Assembly (NCBI GenBank): GCA_964415185.1 | Contig: CAYPZI010000117.1 | Coordinates: 1 to 9,381 of the forward strand | Direction of reading: 5' to 3' | DNA: 9,381 nucleotides | Origin: CAYVBJ01 sp964415185 | Lineage (GTDB): Bacteria; Bacteroidota; Rhodothermia; Balneolales; Balneolaceae | In this document: piece by piece, positions 7,901 to 9,381 of the stretch | How positions within the stretch are numbered: position 1 is the first letter of the stretch | How the letters are laid out: each line of letters begins with the position of its first letter | Program-made: the position numbers and the translations under genes | The notes under the pieces: generated by a model | What the model was told of the DNA's origin: nothing | The model's input: only the letters and a program-made list of their open reading frames with translations | Databases searched by the model: none

Positions 7901-8702
7901 TGACGGTTCTAGATTGGAAGTGAAATGTACGGTTTCGGAAAGCTCGCTTACCATCGACTTCACGGGCTCGGCAGATACACATCCGGGTAACCTGAATGCC
8001 AATCCTTCGATTGTAAACAGTGTTGTTATGTATGTGCTCAGATTGCTGATCGATGAGCCGTTGCCACTCAATGACGGGCTTCTCGATCCTGTTGAAATTA
8101 TCCTGCCGAAAGGAATCCTCAATCCCGAATTTCCGGGCTCTCCGGATGAATGTCCGGCCGTGGTTGGCGGCAACGTGGAAACCAGCCAACGATTGACAGA
8201 CACGTTGCTCAAGGCGTTCGATACGATTGCCTGCAGCCAGGGAACCATGAATAATGTTCTGTTTGGGAACGAGTCGTTCGGCTACTACGAAACCGTGGGA
8301 GGCGGCTCTGGTGCCGGTAAAGGTTTTGACGGCACGGATGCGGTGCATCACCACATGACAAACACACGCGCCACCGATCCGGAGATTCTTGAACACCGCT
8401 ATCCGGTCAGGATTAACCGGTATGCCGTCAGGAAAAATTCGGGTGGAACCGGGAAGTGGAAAGGAGGTGACGGAATCATCCGGGAAATGACATTCCTCGA
8501 ACCGGTTGAACTTACCGTTCTTACACAACATCGAAACGTAGAACCTTACGGCCTGAATGGAGGCGGTGCCGGTAAACCGGGCAGGCAGTATATTATCAAA
8601 AAGAATGACGAGAAAAAGATTCTCGATTGGCGTGATTCTGCTAAAATTGAAAAAGGAGACCGGTTTGTGCTGGAGACACCGGGTGGAGGCGGTGCTTGTT
8701 AA
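4905..8702 (+). CDS. Fused HyuA-HyuB hydantoinase/5-oxoprolinase family protein
   Basis: This 1265-residue, probably cytosolic enzyme belongs to the family that uses ATP to open lactam rings (5-oxoproline to glutamate, hydantoins) or to carboxylate ketones. The HyuA half starts with IDTGGTFTD (13-21), a phosphate-binding loop, then LRLATTKGTNALLERKG (141-157), LSGPAAGVVGA (330-340), FDMGGTSTD (355-363) and AGPESASADPGPACYG (411-426). A C-terminal HyuA part runs to about 740. An acidic linker (741-757) leads to the HyuB half (about 758-1262), with NHPAFGGSHLPDV (843-855), SRAHHAEIGG (873-882), GGNVETSQRLTD (1088-1099) and a glycine-rich end. H851, D854 and H876 are candidate metal ligands. Length and order match fused 5-oxoprolinase (OPLAH, about 1290 residues), but residues 45-138 look like an extra segment. 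The start is fixed by proximity to the nucleotide loop. No Shine-Dalgarno sequence and no partner gene are seen. 5-Oxoprolinase is the leading guess; the substrate is unproven. Confidence 0.9.
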   Translation: MTTNHSKRWNIQIDTGGTFTDCIGTDPGGHEHRCKVLSSSALRGKITGIIDPQTITAETEWHVPDDFINGFTFRIHKFPDFEASVTAYKSGSGRIRLDKKLPGNLSENINFEVISPEEAPILAARVLTKTPLNKELPEMGLRLATTKGTNALLERKGAPTALFITEGFGDLLEIGEQHRKDIFSLKPEKSRPLCSRVIEVGERIDSDGKVLIQPDPDKLMEKAESLPGEGIRSAAICFMNSYKNPENERLLADILEKTGFDYISVSSRISPFIKIIPRARTTETNAYLSPVMQSYFNNVSEAVKSGEFRVMTSAGGLVSVKEYTPKDSLLSGPAAGVVGAAHAGRDAGCTKILSFDMGGTSTDVARYDGEYDYLFEHKVGDAELTAPAISIETVAAGGGSMCSFDGFALQAGPESASADPGPACYGNGGPMTITDVNLLLGRLNQRNFHFPVDRKASEKAIVQICKQVAEANGDDAGREEILEGFLNIANERMAQAIRKISVQKGFDPSEYALVTFGGAGGQHACAVAGKLNISTILIPRDAGLLSARGLEKAEIERFAESMLLKTPDEIEQDLEKKFNSLREEAVRKLCNEGVERDQVNVRKHFIFARLSGQNSTLELEWKPGLNIKKKFRQKYTEQFGHWIENREIEIESVRVVASAGGGSVSKTDAAGEETSSEPILKQKSWHNGREIELPVYDRSFFGDEKKLKGPALILDPFSTIFLEPGWQAEMLESGTIKLSLISELKEEEPEEDEIIELELFTNRFKSVAEQMGEKLRRTAMSVNVKERLDFSCALLDPDGYLVANAPHIPVHLGAIGLCVRSMIKYIEENKGQTIQEGDVLITNHPAFGGSHLPDVTIVTPVFTNGERIGYMASRAHHAEIGGKSPGSMPADAESLSEEGVVIPPMHLVKNGKPKFEKLKNLLENARYPSRTPEENMADIEAAIAANRFGARELVKLAEKHSIEKVNRYMKKLRSYAAGRLKQTVQNISDGTCRASEKMDDGSRLEVKCTVSESSLTIDFTGSADTHPGNLNANPSIVNSVVMYVLRLLIDEPLPLNDGLLDPVEIILPKGILNPEFPGSPDECPAVVGGNVETSQRLTDTLLKAFDTIACSQGTMNNVLFGNESFGYYETVGGGSGAGKGFDGTDAVHHHMTNTRATDPEILEHRYPVRINRYAVRKNSGGTGKWKGGDGIIREMTFLEPVELTVLTQHRNVEPYGLNGGGAGKPGRQYIIKKNDEKKILDWRDSAKIEKGDRFVLETPGGGGAC

Positions 8703-8715
8703 GCGCCATTATTTT
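8691..8715 (+). terminator. Candidate intrinsic terminator overlapping the hydantoinase stop codon
   Basis: GGTGCTT (8691-8697) pairs with AAGCGCC (8701-8707) over all seven positions, with one T-G wobble, around a GTT loop. ATTATTTT follows. The stem spans the TAA stop codon at 8700-8702. The T tract is interrupted and the loop is tight, so termination may be weak. An AT-rich inverted repeat (AAATTTGA 8746-8753, TCAAATTT 8767-8774) lies further downstream and may help. Confidence 0.4.
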
Positions 8716-8806
8716 GAGATTGTTGATAATGGAACTCCGGACCATAAATTTGATCCATTTTCAATTTCAAATTTTAATAAATTTCGAAATCCAACCTCCT
8801 GAATAG

Positions 8807-8823
8807 GAGGCTGTCCAAAAAGT
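8807..8823. mobile_element. Possible orphan insertion-sequence end
   Basis: GAGGCTGTCCAAAAAGT resembles terminal inverted repeats of the GAGGCTGTCCCAAAAGT kind that I associate, from memory, with IS1182-like elements. No transposase and no opposite-facing partner end are seen in the window, so at most this is a remnant or a solo end. It overlaps the right arm of a small perfect hairpin (8795-8810). Chance similarity is quite possible. Confidence 0.2.
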
Positions 8824-8873
8824 ATAGTTTGCCACAGCTCAATTTAAATTGTTTAATTTCATTTTGATTAGAT

Positions 8874-8903
8874 GTGGCACGAGTTCTTCGTGTGTCTTCG
8901 TGG
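8874..8903. repeat. Short degenerate TCTTCGTG repeats
   Basis: TCTTCGTG occurs at 8885-8892 and again at 8895-8902, ten bases apart, preceded by GTGGCACGAG (8874-8883). CACGA (8879-8883) can pair with TCGTG (8888-8892). On the minus strand this is the 'CACGAAGA' word common in short-period intergenic repeats of environmental bacteria. The copy is short and diverged. Confidence 0.45.
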
Positions 8904-8980
8904 CAAGACTGCATGGATTGAACAATCAAGCCTTAATTGTTAAAACCGGTCAGGGTGATCTGTAGCTCGCGGTTTCCTCT

Positions 8981-9021
8981 GCACCCATTGCGGTTAAAAC
9001 TTCGTGCCCTTCGCGTGAAAT
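8981..9021. repeat. Second copy of the dispersed 'CCATTGCGGTT...GCGTGAAA' repeat
   Basis: This 41-base stretch matches 4741-4782 in the same orientation: both start GC, share CCATTGCGGTT exactly, have a diverged middle (TTCGTGCCCT versus TTTGCGACCT) and end GCGTGAAA. As at the first site, a CCCGCAGAT word follows closely (here 9023-9031). The two copies flank the hydantoinase gene about 4.2 kb apart. Unlike the first copy, no good inverted partner is seen beside it. Confidence 0.6.
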
Positions 9022-9155
9022 CCCCGCAGATTCCACATCATGTGCCAATCAACCCTGTAAACCATCAGAAAAACAATTTAACCCCGTTTACTCAAATACA
9101 GGAAATAGTGCCAGGATATTCTTATTTTTAAGGTCTTTTAAATATACAAATCTAT

Positions 9156-9381
9156 ATGTCTGATTCAACCGAAATTACAAACCAGCTAAATTTGCCCCCC
9201 GGAATTGAGAAGAAAGAGTGGCATCCGCTGTCATGGAATATCCGCAAAATAGCACAGCTTCCCCCGTATCCCGATACTGAGAAGCTACAGGAAGTGTTTG
9301 ATGAACTTAAAAACCTCCCTCCCCTTATTACTTCATGGGAAGTGGATGTTTTGAAAGACAAACTTGCCGACGTCTCCGATG
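9156..9381 (+). CDS. Class II 3-deoxy-7-phosphoheptulonate (DAHP) synthase, N-terminal part
   Basis: An open frame starts at ATG 9156 and runs off the window end after 75 codons, of roughly 450-480 usual for the family. The product would condense phosphoenolpyruvate with erythrose 4-phosphate, the first step of the shikimate pathway to aromatic amino acids, in the cytosol. The visible part has the typical class II (plant/AroA_II-type) N-terminus: KKEWHPLSW (19-27), then IAQLPPYPD (32-40), then a helix leading to LPPLI (53-57) and a second helix ending KLADVSD (69-75). The PEP- and metal-binding residues lie beyond the window. The start fits because the family's W-x-P-x-SW motif usually lies about 10-25 residues in. 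Upstream DNA is AT-rich with no clear Shine-Dalgarno sequence. It is a class II enzyme, not the AroFGH type of E. coli. Confidence 0.85.
   Translation, partial: MSDSTEITNQLNLPPGIEKKEWHPLSWNIRKIAQLPPYPDTEKLQEVFDELKNLPPLITSWEVDVLKDKLADVSD

Larger units (their letters stand above)
8703..9155. other. Repeat-rich intergenic region before the DAHP synthase gene
   Basis: These 453 bases contain no gene I can support. In order there are: an AT-rich inverted repeat (8746-8753/8767-8774); a perfect 6-bp hairpin CCTCCT-GAAT-AGGAGG (8795-8810); a word resembling an insertion-sequence end (8807-8823); GCCACA (8831-8836) pairing with TGTGGC (8873-8878) around a 12-base perfect palindrome CAATTTAAATTG (8840-8851); short TCTTCGTG repeats (8885-8902); AACAAT/ATTGTT (8921-8926/8936-8941); and a second copy of the long dispersed repeat (8981-9021) with CCCCGCAGATT after it. 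Bases 9035-9155 are AT-rich and should include the promoter of the next gene, which I cannot pinpoint. Confidence 0.75.

Noticed and set aside
4652..9021. Composite transposon bounded by the two repeat copies
   Set aside because: No transposase or resolvase lies between or beside the copies. They are in direct orientation with diverged sequence, and similar repeats appear elsewhere in the window, so ordinary intergenic repeats are the simpler explanation.
8937..9131. 64-codon plus-strand reading frame before the DAHP synthase gene
   Set aside because: Its central part is the dispersed repeat translated (PLHPLRLKLRALRVK), with no family resemblance and no ribosome-binding site.

Overview
The window holds three complete genes and the start of a fourth. 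Two transporter genes lie on the minus strand (167-4499). A 405-base spacer rich in repeats separates them from a large, divergently transcribed hydantoinase/5-oxoprolinase-family gene on the plus strand (4905-8702). A second repeat-rich spacer of about 450 bases follows. The window ends inside the 5' end of a class II DAHP synthase gene (9156 onward).

The organism looks like a free-living member of the Bacteroidota/Balneolota/Rhodothermota side of the bacterial tree. This is an inference, not a marker-based assignment. It rests on AT-rich start contexts without clear Shine-Dalgarno sequences, moderate GC, the style of the proteins, and intergenic DNA full of degenerate short-period repeats of the 'TTTGCG...GCGTGAAA' and 'CCGCAGAT' kinds, as I recall them from environmental genomes. 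The Na+/H+ antiporter would suit a marine or saline habitat but does not prove one.

Minus strand: a CPA2-family cation:proton antiporter carrying two universal-stress-protein domains is followed, after 43 bases, by an APC-family permease carrying a fructose/Ntr-type EIIA domain and a TrkA-C (RCK_C) domain. They are probably one transcription unit. Both are membrane transporters with long cytosolic regulatory tails, which suggests ion or osmotic homeostasis controlled by cell energy or stress signals. The substrates are not determined.

Plus strand: a 1265-residue protein fuses HyuA-like (ATP-binding) and HyuB-like (metal-binding) halves, as in eukaryotic 5-oxoprolinase. It has an extra N-terminal segment not expected from OPLAH. 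It stands alone, with no recognisable partner or dedicated transporter beside it. The last gene is an ordinary shikimate-pathway entry enzyme.

I see no CRISPR array, phage, toxin-antitoxin or clearly new defence system. The most unusual material is the set of intergenic repeats, which share a modular layout on both sides of the hydantoinase gene, and the regulatory fusions on the two transporters.
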